Part shown: positions 1-5,448 of the stretch, one piece after another
Layout of the letters: every line of letters starts with the position of its first letter
Numbering within the stretch: the stretch's first letter is position 1
Source of the DNA: an uncultured Oscillospiraceae bacterium
GTDB lineage: Bacteria > Bacillota > Clostridia > Oscillospirales > Oscillospiraceae
Direction: 5' to 3'
Assembly (NCBI GenBank): GCA_910585815.1
Contig: CAJUFJ010000098.1
Span: 1-5,677, forward strand
Length of the DNA stretch: 5,677 nt
Program-made: the position numbers and the translations under genes
Notes under the pieces: generated by a model
What the model saw: the letters and a program-made list of their open reading frames with translations, nothing else
What the model was told of the DNA's origin: nothing
Database searches by the model: none

Positions 1-1596
1 CAGTGCATCCAAGTCCGGGGGGTCTACGCCGGTCAGCCCATCGAGCCCCAGCCGTGGCAGATCTTCGACCAGGGGTGCCTGTACGGCTGGGTCCACCGGG
101 ACACAGGGGCCCGGCGGTTCAACCGGAGCTACTGCAAACGGGGCCGGGGCAACGTCAAGAGCACGGAGGTCAGCTGCAAGTGCCTCTACCACATGTGCGG
201 CGACGCTATCTACCCGCCCTACCGCCCGGAGCTGGCCAAGTTCGAGCTGGAGCCGGAGGTGGAGTGCGCGGCGGTGGACCGGGGGCAGGCCATGCGGGTA
301 TTCGGGGACGCGAAGAAGATTGCCAATGCCTCGCCCAACATCGCCAAGCGCCTGGTGATCCCCCGGTCCAATCCGGTGGTCCACCGGACCCGGGGCGGGT
401 TCATGCGGGCGCTGAGCAAGGACACCAAGAATAAGGACTCCGGCGCGCCCAGCTACTTCGAGGTGGACGAGTACCACGCCCACCTGAATTCGGAGATTTA
501 CGACCTGGGCAAGGACTCCTTTGGCAAGCGGGCCCAGTCCCTGCTGGATGTCATCACCACCGCCGGGGACGGTGCGGAGTCGAAACCCTGCTTCCGGGAG
601 GAGCAGTATGCCAAGCAGGTCCTCCGGGGGGAGGTGGCAGACGAGCGCTATTTCGCGATGATCCGGGAGCTCCCGCTGGACGCCAACCCCCACGACAAAC
701 GGACGTGGCTCCTGCCCAATCCGGTCCTGCGCTACCCCAACGAGTACAGCGCGGTCCTGCTGGGGGAGATCGAGAGCGAGTACACCGCCGCCTACGGCTC
801 CAAGGACCCGGCGAAGCTGAGCAAGTTCCTGACCCGCCGGATGTGCCAATGGCAGGCGGAGAGCGTCAACAGCTACCTGGACGCCCGGCTCATGGAGCTT
901 GCCCGGCAGGCCCAGGTGTCCCGGGAGGCATTCGCCGCCCTGACGGACGGCCTCCACTGCCACTGCGGCTTTGACCTGGGCAAGCGGATCGACCTCTCCG
1001 GCGCGGGAGCGGTGTTCCCTCTGCCGGACGGGCGGATCGGCATCAAGGCCCACGGTTTTTTGCCGGAGAACGGCGCGCTGCGCCACGAGCAGACGGACCG
1101 GGTGCCCTACAAGGCGTGGGCCCAGGGCGGGCACTGCACCCTGACGCCCGGTGACGTGACGGACAACGGCTATGTCTACAACTGGATCAGCGCCGGGGAG
1201 CGCTGCCACGGCTGGAAGGTGGACGAGGTGGATTACGACGGCCACAACGCCACGGACCTGGCCATCCGGATGTGCGAGGAGCGCAACAATCCGGACTTCT
1301 GCGTGGAGATCTCCCAGACCTGCGCGGGGCAGAACCTGGCGGTGAAGGGATTCCGGGAGCTGCTGCTCCAGGGGCGGATCGTGCTGGAGGAGAATCCGCT
1401 GCTGCTCTGGTGCCTGGGCAACGCCATCGAGGTCCAGAACAACTACGGCGACGTGAAGCTCAACAAGAAGCACAAAGACGACTCCCAGCGTATTGACCCG
1501 CTGGCGGCGGTGATGAACGCCCTGGCCCGGGTGCTGGTGGTGAGCAAAAAGCCGGATGTGGCGGACAAGCTCCGCGAGGGTAATTTCTCATTTTGA
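1..1596 (+). CDS. terL: Phage terminase large subunit, 5'-truncated by the window edge
   Basis: This is the ATP-driven motor and nuclease that packages and cuts phage DNA at the portal. The frame is open from base 1 to a TGA at 1594-1596 (531 codons), so the true start lies upstream; the ATG at 193 is internal because conserved sequence precedes it. Numbering codons from base 1: an adenine-binding-type PWQ motif at about 18-20, followed by a LYGW segment; a Walker A-like loop GRGNVKS at 48-54; Walker B with catalytic acid in YFEVDEYHAH (D156, E157); the RNase H-like nuclease domain opening with GFDLGKRIDLSG (D325), a middle acidic motif near DYDGHN (411-416), and the C-terminal RIDPLAAVMNALA (D499). 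This layout matches the Terminase_1 family. The Walker A loop carries Val where Gly is usual. Several cysteines (C45, C59, C61, C66) cluster round the P-loop. Family assignment is very secure; the packaging type (cos or pac) cannot be read here. Confidence 0.96.
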   Translation, partial: QCIQVRGVYAGQPIEPQPWQIFDQGCLYGWVHRDTGARRFNRSYCKRGRGNVKSTEVSCKCLYHMCGDAIYPPYRPELAKFELEPEVECAAVDRGQAMRVFGDAKKIANASPNIAKRLVIPRSNPVVHRTRGGFMRALSKDTKNKDSGAPSYFEVDEYHAHLNSEIYDLGKDSFGKRAQSLLDVITTAGDGAESKPCFREEQYAKQVLRGEVADERYFAMIRELPLDANPHDKRTWLLPNPVLRYPNEYSAVLLGEIESEYTAAYGSKDPAKLSKFLTRRMCQWQAESVNSYLDARLMELARQAQVSREAFAALTDGLHCHCGFDLGKRIDLSGAGAVFPLPDGRIGIKAHGFLPENGALRHEQTDRVPYKAWAQGGHCTLTPGDVTDNGYVYNWISAGERCHGWKVDEVDYDGHNATDLAIRMCEERNNPDFCVEISQTCAGQNLAVKGFRELLLQGRIVLEENPLLLWCLGNAIEVQNNYGDVKLNKKHKDDSQRIDPLAAVMNALARVLVVSKKPDVADKLREGNFSF

Positions 1597-1601
1597 TTTT
1601 T

Positions 1602-1622
1602 CTTCCGGCACAGCGCCGGAGG
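1602..1622 (+). other. GC-rich hairpin after the terminase gene
   Basis: TCCGGC (1604-1609) and GCCGGA (1615-1620) are exact reverse complements around a 5-base loop, ACAGC. A G-U pair (1603-1621) and a C-G pair (1602-1622) lengthen the stem to 8 pairs. The T-rich run lies on the 5' side (1591-1604), not the 3' side, so this is not a Rho-independent terminator for plus-strand transcription; on the minus strand the hairpin is followed by A-rich, not U-rich, RNA. It may be an mRNA processing or stability structure between the terminase and the head genes. No function is shown by the sequence. Confidence 0.45.
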
Positions 1623-1633
1623 GGACATAAATT

Positions 1634-1650
1634 GTGTCCAACTTGGACAC
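1634..1650. repeat. Perfect 17-base palindrome, copy 1 (intergenic)
   Basis: GTGTCCAACTTGGACAC is a perfect inverted repeat (GTGTCCAA / TTGGACAC around a central C). It lies in the terminase to membrane-protein gap, three bases before the AAAGGAG ribosome binding site. The same 17 bases recur at 3716-3732. A perfect symmetric site of this size could be an operator for a dimeric DNA-binding protein, or in RNA a 7-pair hairpin with a 3-base loop beside the ribosome binding site. It has no U tract, so it is not a terminator. The repeat is directly visible; the function is not. Confidence 0.8.
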
Positions 1651-1652
1651 GG

Positions 1653-1659
1653 AAAGGAG
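1653..1659 (+). promoter_or_regulatory. Ribosome binding site of the small membrane protein
   Basis: AAAGGAG sits 5 bases before the ATG at 1665. It decides the start of the small gene: the upstream ATG in the same frame (1593) overlaps the terminase stop and would add a non-hydrophobic leader that reads through the palindrome. The palindrome ends only two bases upstream, so a hairpin there could affect ribosome access. Confidence 0.75.
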
Positions 1660-1664
1660 CGGCC

Positions 1665-1844
1665 ATGAAAAATCTGATTCGCGGCTTGGCCCGGTACTGC
1701 ACAGACCTGGTTCTGCTGGGCGGCGCGGTGGCCGTGGCGGTGGGGGCCGGGATGATCTGTCTCCCGGCGGGGCTCATTGCCGGAGGCGTGCTGGCCATCG
1801 CCGGTGCGGTGCTCAGCAGTCTGGGAGGCGGTGGGGAGAGGTGA
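1665..1844 (+). CDS. Small two-helix membrane protein between terminase and portal
   Basis: A 59-residue protein that I cannot name. A short basic N-terminus (K2, R6, R10) is followed by two hydrophobic, Gly/Ala-rich stretches at about 14-32 and 35-52, split by a Pro at 34, and a glycine-rich tail ending GGGGER. This predicts a membrane hairpin with the N-terminus probably inside. The start is chosen because AAAGGAG lies 5 bases upstream and because the coding signal in this frame begins there. The stop overlaps the GTG start of the portal by four bases (1841-1844), so the two are probably translationally coupled. A holin is possible by size and topology, but holins normally sit with the lysin after the tail genes, so this place argues against it. 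A membrane anchor for head assembly or packaging, or an exclusion-type accessory protein, are only guesses. That it is a real gene is likely; its role is unknown. Confidence 0.75.
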   Translation: MKNLIRGLARYCTDLVLLGGAVAVAVGAGMICLPAGLIAGGVLAIAGAVLSSLGGGGER

Positions 1845-3106
1845 GCGTCAGCAAGGGCCTTGCGGCCCTCGGGCGGCGGAAGTCGGCCTCCCTGAGCCTG
1901 GAGAGCTCCAGAGGCTGGTTCCCGGCGGGCACCCGGCGGGAGCTGACGGCGGACGCCGCCATGAAGTTGAGCGCCGTCAGCGCCTGCGTGGAGATCATCT
2001 CCAACGCCATTGGGATGCTGCCGGTATTCGTGATGCAGAGCTCCACCAAGCAGCGTCTGGGGGACCACCCCCTGGGCCGGGTGCTCTGGGAGCGGACCAA
2101 CGAAGCCATGAGCCCCTTTGTCTTCTTCCGCCTCATGGAGTGTCAGCGCCTCCTGCGGGGCAACGCCTGCGCCTGGATTTACCGGAACGGCTACGGGGAG
2201 CCGGTGGAGCTCATCCCCCTGCCCCTCGGCACCTGTGAGCCGGTGATCGAGCCGGGCACCGGACGGCTCTGGTACTTGGCCACGGAACCCAAGAGCGGGC
2301 GTATGTACCGGCTGAGCCCGGCGGACATCCTGCATTTCAAAGCCTACTCCCCGGACGGGGTGACAGGCGTCTCCGTTCTCCACCGGGCACGGGAGACCCT
2401 GGAGACCGCCTCCGCCGCCCAGCGGTACGAGCAGGCCCTTTACGAGAACGGCGGCAGGCCCTCCGGCGTACTGAAGGCCTCCACGGACCTGAGCGGGCGT
2501 GTGAAGCTCCCGGACGGCACCGAGATCGGCATGAAGGACGCGATCCGCCGGGAGTGGGACAAGATCCACGCCGGGCCGGGGAACGGCTTTCGGACGGCGG
2601 TGCTGGACCTGGGCATGGAGTACCAGCCCATCGCCATGAGCAATTCGGACGCCCAGTTCGTGGAGAACAAGGCGGTGACCATCGCCGACATCTCCCGGTT
2701 TTTCGGGGTGCCCCTCTACAAGCTGGGGGAGGGAAAGCAGAGCTATTCCAGCAACGAGCAGAACAGCATCGAATTCTGCGTGAACACCATCCAGCCCATT
2801 GTCACGCAAATGGAGTTTGAGGAGACGGACAAACTCCTGACTCTCAGCGACCGGCGGCGGGGCCTGGAGGTGCGCCACAACATGATGGCCCTCCTCCGTG
2901 GCGACACCAACAGCCGGGGGACCTGGTACCGGACCATGCGGGAGATCGGGGCGCTGTCGGTCAACGACATCCTGGCCCTGGAGGATATGCCGCCGGTCCC
3001 CGGAGGCGACACCCGCTACAGCAGTCTCAACTACATCCCCCTGGAGGACTTCCGGGAGCTCAGCCGGGCGCGGAACGCCGGGGGACAGAAAGGAGCGAGC
3101 GAGTAA
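1841..3106 (+). CDS. HK97-family phage portal protein
   Basis: The portal forms the ring at one capsid vertex through which DNA enters and leaves, and to which terminase and then the connector dock. From the GTG at 1841 it is 421 residues, the usual length for HK97-type portals. Visible family blocks are the N-terminal SAVSACVEIISNAIGMLPV (about 44-62), the GDHPLGRVLWERTNEAMSP block (about 74-92), the LRGNACAWIYRNGYGEP strand pair, GVTGVSVLHRARETLE, and the hallmark run LDLGMEYQPIAMS...DAQFVENK (D270) leading to ISRFFGVP (284-291). The open frame continues upstream to 1634, but that part is Arg/Gly/His-rich shadow sequence antisense in character to the hydrophobic gene read in another frame. 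GTG 1841 overlaps the preceding stop as GTGA; GGGAGG at 1823-1828 is 12 bases away and GGGGAG directly abuts, so translational coupling probably starts it. The next gene follows without a gap. Confidence 0.95.
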   Translation: MSVSKGLAALGRRKSASLSLESSRGWFPAGTRRELTADAAMKLSAVSACVEIISNAIGMLPVFVMQSSTKQRLGDHPLGRVLWERTNEAMSPFVFFRLMECQRLLRGNACAWIYRNGYGEPVELIPLPLGTCEPVIEPGTGRLWYLATEPKSGRMYRLSPADILHFKAYSPDGVTGVSVLHRARETLETASAAQRYEQALYENGGRPSGVLKASTDLSGRVKLPDGTEIGMKDAIRREWDKIHAGPGNGFRTAVLDLGMEYQPIAMSNSDAQFVENKAVTIADISRFFGVPLYKLGEGKQSYSSNEQNSIEFCVNTIQPIVTQMEFEETDKLLTLSDRRRGLEVRHNMMALLRGDTNSRGTWYRTMREIGALSVNDILALEDMPPVPGGDTRYSSLNYIPLEDFRELSRARNAGGQKGASE

Positions 3107-3841
3107 GTGGAAAACATCACAAAAGGCGCGGTGGTGCTCAAGAGCGCGCCAACAGCGGTGGACATGGGGCTCATCAACGCCCAGTCCATCCGGGAGCTGA
3201 AAGCGGAGGAGGTGTTCCTCTTCCGGATCGCGGCCTGCGACAACCAGGTGGACCGGGATTTCGAGTGCTTCTCCGATGCCGCCCTGGAGGCCCTGTCGAA
3301 GCTCTTCGTGGGCCGGACAGTCCTCAGTGACCACCGCTGGTCCAGCAGCGGCCAAATGGCTCGGGTGTACGCGGCGGCGGTGGAGAAGGAGAGCGGCGTC
3401 AGCCGCCTGATCCTCAGCTGCTACATGCTGCGAAACGACGCCGCGGCTCCCGCCATCGACGCCATCGAGGCGGGTATCCTCCGGGAGGTCAGCGTGGGGG
3501 TGGCGGTGAAAACGGCCACCTGCTCCATCTGCGGCACGGACAAGGCCCACGGCTACTGTGAGCACCGCCCTGGCAAAGCCTACGACGGCACACTCTGTAC
3601 GGTGGAGCTGGGGGACCCGGCGGACGCCTACGAGGTCAGTTTCGTGGCCGTGCCCGCCCAGCGGGAGGCCGGGGTGGTCAAAAGCTACGGAGGGGACAAG
3701 GAGCCCCCGAAAAATGTGTCCAACTTGGACACATCCGGCGGTGAGGACCGGAAGAAGAGATTGTCCGCTCAGATCGAGCTGGAGAAAATCAAATTTGTTG
3801 AGGAGGTACCGAGCAATGAATCTGAAGCAGAAACTGTATGA
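3107..3841 (+). CDS. HK97-family prohead maturation protease with zinc-knuckle-like insert
   Basis: A 244-residue serine protease of the HK97 gp4 / U35 type, which enters the prohead, removes the scaffold region of the capsid protein and then itself. The probable catalytic His is H76 in LSDHRW and the probable Ser is S129 in ILREVSVGV; the closing strand YEVSFVAVPAQREAGV is also typical. Between Ser and that strand lies C139-x2-C142, H148, C151-x-H153 and C164, a possible zinc-binding insert. The last 50 or so residues are polar and poorly conserved in character; V204-T209 are encoded by copy 2 of the palindrome. The start is GTG directly after the portal stop TAA, with AAAGGAG 11 bases upstream. 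The 3' end overlaps the capsid gene by 26 bases. Gene position and motifs make the call firm; metal binding is inferred. Confidence 0.92.
   Translation: MENITKGAVVLKSAPTAVDMGLINAQSIRELKAEEVFLFRIAACDNQVDRDFECFSDAALEALSKLFVGRTVLSDHRWSSSGQMARVYAAAVEKESGVSRLILSCYMLRNDAAAPAIDAIEAGILREVSVGVAVKTATCSICGTDKAHGYCEHRPGKAYDGTLCTVELGDPADAYEVSFVAVPAQREAGVVKSYGGDKEPPKNVSNLDTSGGEDRKKRLSAQIELEKIKFVEEVPSNESEAETV
3714..3734. repeat. Palindrome, copy 2 (inside the protease gene)
   Basis: The same 17-base palindrome as at 1634-1650 (core 3716-3732). Here the symmetry extends two more bases on each side (A-T and T-A), giving a 21-base perfect palindrome. It is read in the protease frame as VSNLDT (residues 204-209), past the conserved protease fold, where extra residues should be tolerated. 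It ends 83 bases before the capsid protein start. The string CGGAGGGGACA at 3688-3698 precedes it, as a matching string at 1617-1627 precedes copy 1. Confidence 0.8.
3801..3806 (+). promoter_or_regulatory. Strong ribosome binding site of the capsid gene
   Basis: AGGAGG with a 9-base spacer before ATG 3816, inside the protease reading frame. It is the best ribosome binding site in the window, as expected for the most abundant structural protein, and fixes the capsid start; the open frame upstream to 3558 is a shadow of the protease gene. Confidence 0.85.
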
Positions 3842-5021
3842 CCTGCTGGGACAGCACAAGGGGAAGGTCCAGGAGGCCCAGAAGGCCGTAGAGGCCGGGG
3901 AGCTGGACAGGGCGGAGGCCCTGACCAACGAGGCCAAGAGCCTCGCCGGGGAGATCGAGAAGGTCAAGGCCCTGATCGCGGAAGAGGAGCGCTACAGCGG
4001 CTCTGAGGACGGCGAGGAGGCCAAGAAGGGCATCCGCATCCAGCAGGAGGGCGACGGTCAGGACGGCTACCAGAAAGCGGTAAAGGCATTCGCCCAAGCG
4101 GCCCGGGAGGGCTTCCCCAGGCAGAAAGCCGCCGGAGACATGATGCAGGAGGGCGTGGACGCCGACGGCGGCTATACCGTGCCCTCGGACATCGTGACGA
4201 AGATCATCGAGCTCCGGGAGGCCCGGGAGAGCCTGCTGGATGAGGTCCAGGTCATCCCTGTTACCACCAAGAGCGGACGCCGGACCTTTAAAAAGCGGGG
4301 TCAGCACCAGGGGTTTGCCACCGTGGCCGAGGCGGCCAAGCTGGGCAAGGCCGCCACGCCCCAGTTTACGGTCCTGAACTACGAGGTGGAGAAGCGGGGC
4401 GGGTACCTGCCGGTCACCAATGAGCTCTTGGAGGACAGCGACAACAACATCACCGCCGTAGCCCAGCAGTGGCTGGCAGATGAGGCCCGGGTCACCGCCA
4501 ACAAGGAAATCCTGGCGGTTGTGGCCGCCAAGACGGCCCAGGACCTGAAGGACCTGGACGGCATCCTCAAGGCGTGGGTGGGCCTGGGCAGCGCCTTCCG
4601 GTCTACCAGCAAGCTCATCACCAACGACGACGGCCTGCTCTGGCTGGGGAAGCTGAAGGACGCCAACGGGCGGTACCTGCTGACCCCCAACCCGGCGGAG
4701 CCTCAGCAGCTGCGCCTGTGCATGGGGCCTTACGTCCTGCCGGTGAAGACCTACGACAACGACACCATTCCCACCCAGGACAGCAAGATCCCCATGATCC
4801 TGGGGGACCTGAAGAGCGGCGTGGCCTACTGGGATAGGCGGCAGTTCTCGGTGAAGGTGTCCGACTCCGCTGTGGTGGGTGAGTTCAACGCCTTTGAGCA
4901 GGACATGACCATCTGGAAGGGAACCCTGCGGGACGACTGCACCACGTGGGATGATGAGGCGTTTGTCAACGGGTACATCAGCGCCGCCGCAGGCACTGGC
5001 GCTGACATGCCCATGGGATAA
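3816..5021 (+). CDS. HK97-fold major capsid protein with N-terminal scaffold region
   Basis: A 401-residue protein that builds the icosahedral head. Residues about 1-60 are Lys/Glu/Ala-rich and predicted helical or coiled coil (QKLYDLLGQHKGKVQEAQKA onwards), matching the delta (scaffold) domain of HK97 gp5-type capsid proteins. A polar linker follows, then the mature fold, opening near DADGGYTVPSDI (G118-P123). Further family-like blocks are the RRTFKKRGQHQGFATVAEAAKLGKA arm region (described here by its ends, about 152-176), KRGGYLPVTNELLEDS, and the C-terminal GVAYWDRRQFSVKVSD and DDEAFVNGYI strands. The upstream protease should cut between residue 60 and 118; the exact site cannot be read. 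Whether it makes HK97-like covalent crosslinks is not decidable from one sequence. Start chosen from AGGAGG at 3801; it overlaps the protease gene by 26 bases. The call is firm from fold-type motifs and from gene order. Confidence 0.94.
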   Translation: MNLKQKLYDLLGQHKGKVQEAQKAVEAGELDRAEALTNEAKSLAGEIEKVKALIAEEERYSGSEDGEEAKKGIRIQQEGDGQDGYQKAVKAFAQAAREGFPRQKAAGDMMQEGVDADGGYTVPSDIVTKIIELREARESLLDEVQVIPVTTKSGRRTFKKRGQHQGFATVAEAAKLGKAATPQFTVLNYEVEKRGGYLPVTNELLEDSDNNITAVAQQWLADEARVTANKEILAVVAAKTAQDLKDLDGILKAWVGLGSAFRSTSKLITNDDGLLWLGKLKDANGRYLLTPNPAEPQQLRLCMGPYVLPVKTYDNDTIPTQDSKIPMILGDLKSGVAYWDRRQFSVKVSDSAVVGEFNAFEQDMTIWKGTLRDDCTTWDDEAFVNGYISAAAGTGADMPMG

Positions 5022-5034
5022 GGGGGAATTCATT

Positions 5035-5448
5035 ATGGCAACAAAGAAGAAAACAACGGCAGCAGAGCCTGAGCAGGTGCCGGAGCTGAAGGAGGACGCT
5101 GTGCTCCCGGAGGGACTGGAGGAGGAAGCGCCGGAAGTCCCTGTGCTCCCGGAGGAGATGGGACAGGAGGACGATCCGCTCCTGGAGGACGGCGAGGAGC
5201 TGCCGAAACTGGCGTACTACCGTGTCAACTGGCCCGGCGGGGTGCGCCTGCGGGTAGGGCCCGGGCTGGGATACCGCCTCAAGACCACCCTCCCGTGCGG
5301 CACGGTGGTTCTGGGCGAGGATGTGGCGGACCTGCTGCGGGAGGACCTGAAGCACGACGACTCTATCTGGCTGCACATCACCTGTGAGGTAGGCAGCGGC
5401 TGGGTGGACGGTGCCTATCTGGAGCGGATCAATGTCCCCACTGAGTGA
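5035..5448 (+). CDS. Small acidic protein with C-terminal SH3-like domain
   Basis: A 137-residue protein of unknown role. It begins with a short basic tip (MATKKK), then a very acidic, Pro/Leu-rich and probably disordered stretch at about 11-58, with VLPE at 23-26 and again at 37-40. The C-terminal part, about 61-133, looks like a bacterial SH3 fold: YRVNWPGGVRLRVGPGLGY, a PCGTVV turn, IWLHITCE and the closing SGWVDGAYLE strand. Such domains often bind cell-wall peptides or other proteins. Lying between the capsid and connector genes, it could be a head decoration or head fibre protein, or a head-completion factor; an acidic tail could also keep it off DNA. Start is ATG 5035 with GGGGG 8 bases upstream, 13 bases after the capsid stop. 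Its 3' end overlaps the connector gene by 17 bases. The SH3 call is moderately secure; the function is open. Confidence 0.8.
   Translation: MATKKKTTAAEPEQVPELKEDAVLPEGLEEEAPEVPVLPEEMGQEDDPLLEDGEELPKLAYYRVNWPGGVRLRVGPGLGYRLKTTLPCGTVVLGEDVADLLREDLKHDDSIWLHITCEVGSGWVDGAYLERINVPTE
5099..5155 (+). repeat. In-frame 15-base direct repeat in the SH3-protein gene
   Basis: CTGTGCTCCCGGAGG occurs at 5099-5113 and again at 5141-5155, 42 bases (14 codons) apart and in frame, each coding VLPE in the acidic linker. It may be the trace of a small in-frame duplication, or a spot where the linker length can change by recombination. Confidence 0.6.
5421..5424 (+). promoter_or_regulatory. Ribosome binding site of the connector gene
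   Basis: GGAG with a 7-base spacer to ATG 5432, within the 3' end of the SH3-protein gene. It supports this start over the ATG at 5448, which is in another frame and reaches a stop after twelve codons. Confidence 0.6.

Noticed and set aside
3..434. A 143-codon plus-strand open frame in another frame at the start of the window
   Set aside because: The terminase frame is open through the same bases and carries the Walker A and PWQ motifs; this other frame is a Pro/Gly/Arg-rich shadow.
1602..1622. Hairpin read as a Rho-independent terminator after the terminase
   Set aside because: The T-rich run is 5' of the stem, and what follows on the plus strand is GGGGACATAA, with no U tract; the minus strand gives A-rich RNA after the stem.
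1594..1633. Possible promoter from TTGATT and TAAATT in the gap
   Set aside because: The two hexamers are 28 bases apart, far from the usual 16-18, and no other good -35/-10 pair is seen.
1634..1840. An upstream GTG start for the portal at 1634, with GGAGG at 1618-1622 before it
   Set aside because: The spacing is plausible, but the extra 69 residues are Arg/Gly/His-rich shadow sequence over the hydrophobic small gene, and the portal length and conserved N-terminal block fit GTG 1841.
3558..3815. Upstream extension of the capsid open frame to 3558
   Set aside because: It overlaps the conserved part of the protease gene in another frame; AGGAGG at 3801 and the scaffold-like sequence from ATG 3816 fix the start.
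1460..3967. An 835-codon open frame on the minus strand across the portal and protease genes
   Set aside because: It lies antisense to two clear phage genes and its translation is rich in His, Arg, Pro, Val and Leu without any family motif; long antisense frames are common opposite GC-rich genes with biased third positions.
3789..5033. A 414-codon open frame on the minus strand across the capsid gene
   Set aside because: Mirror of the capsid coding sequence with low-complexity Leu/Val/Gly/His content and no recognisable domain; a compositional shadow.
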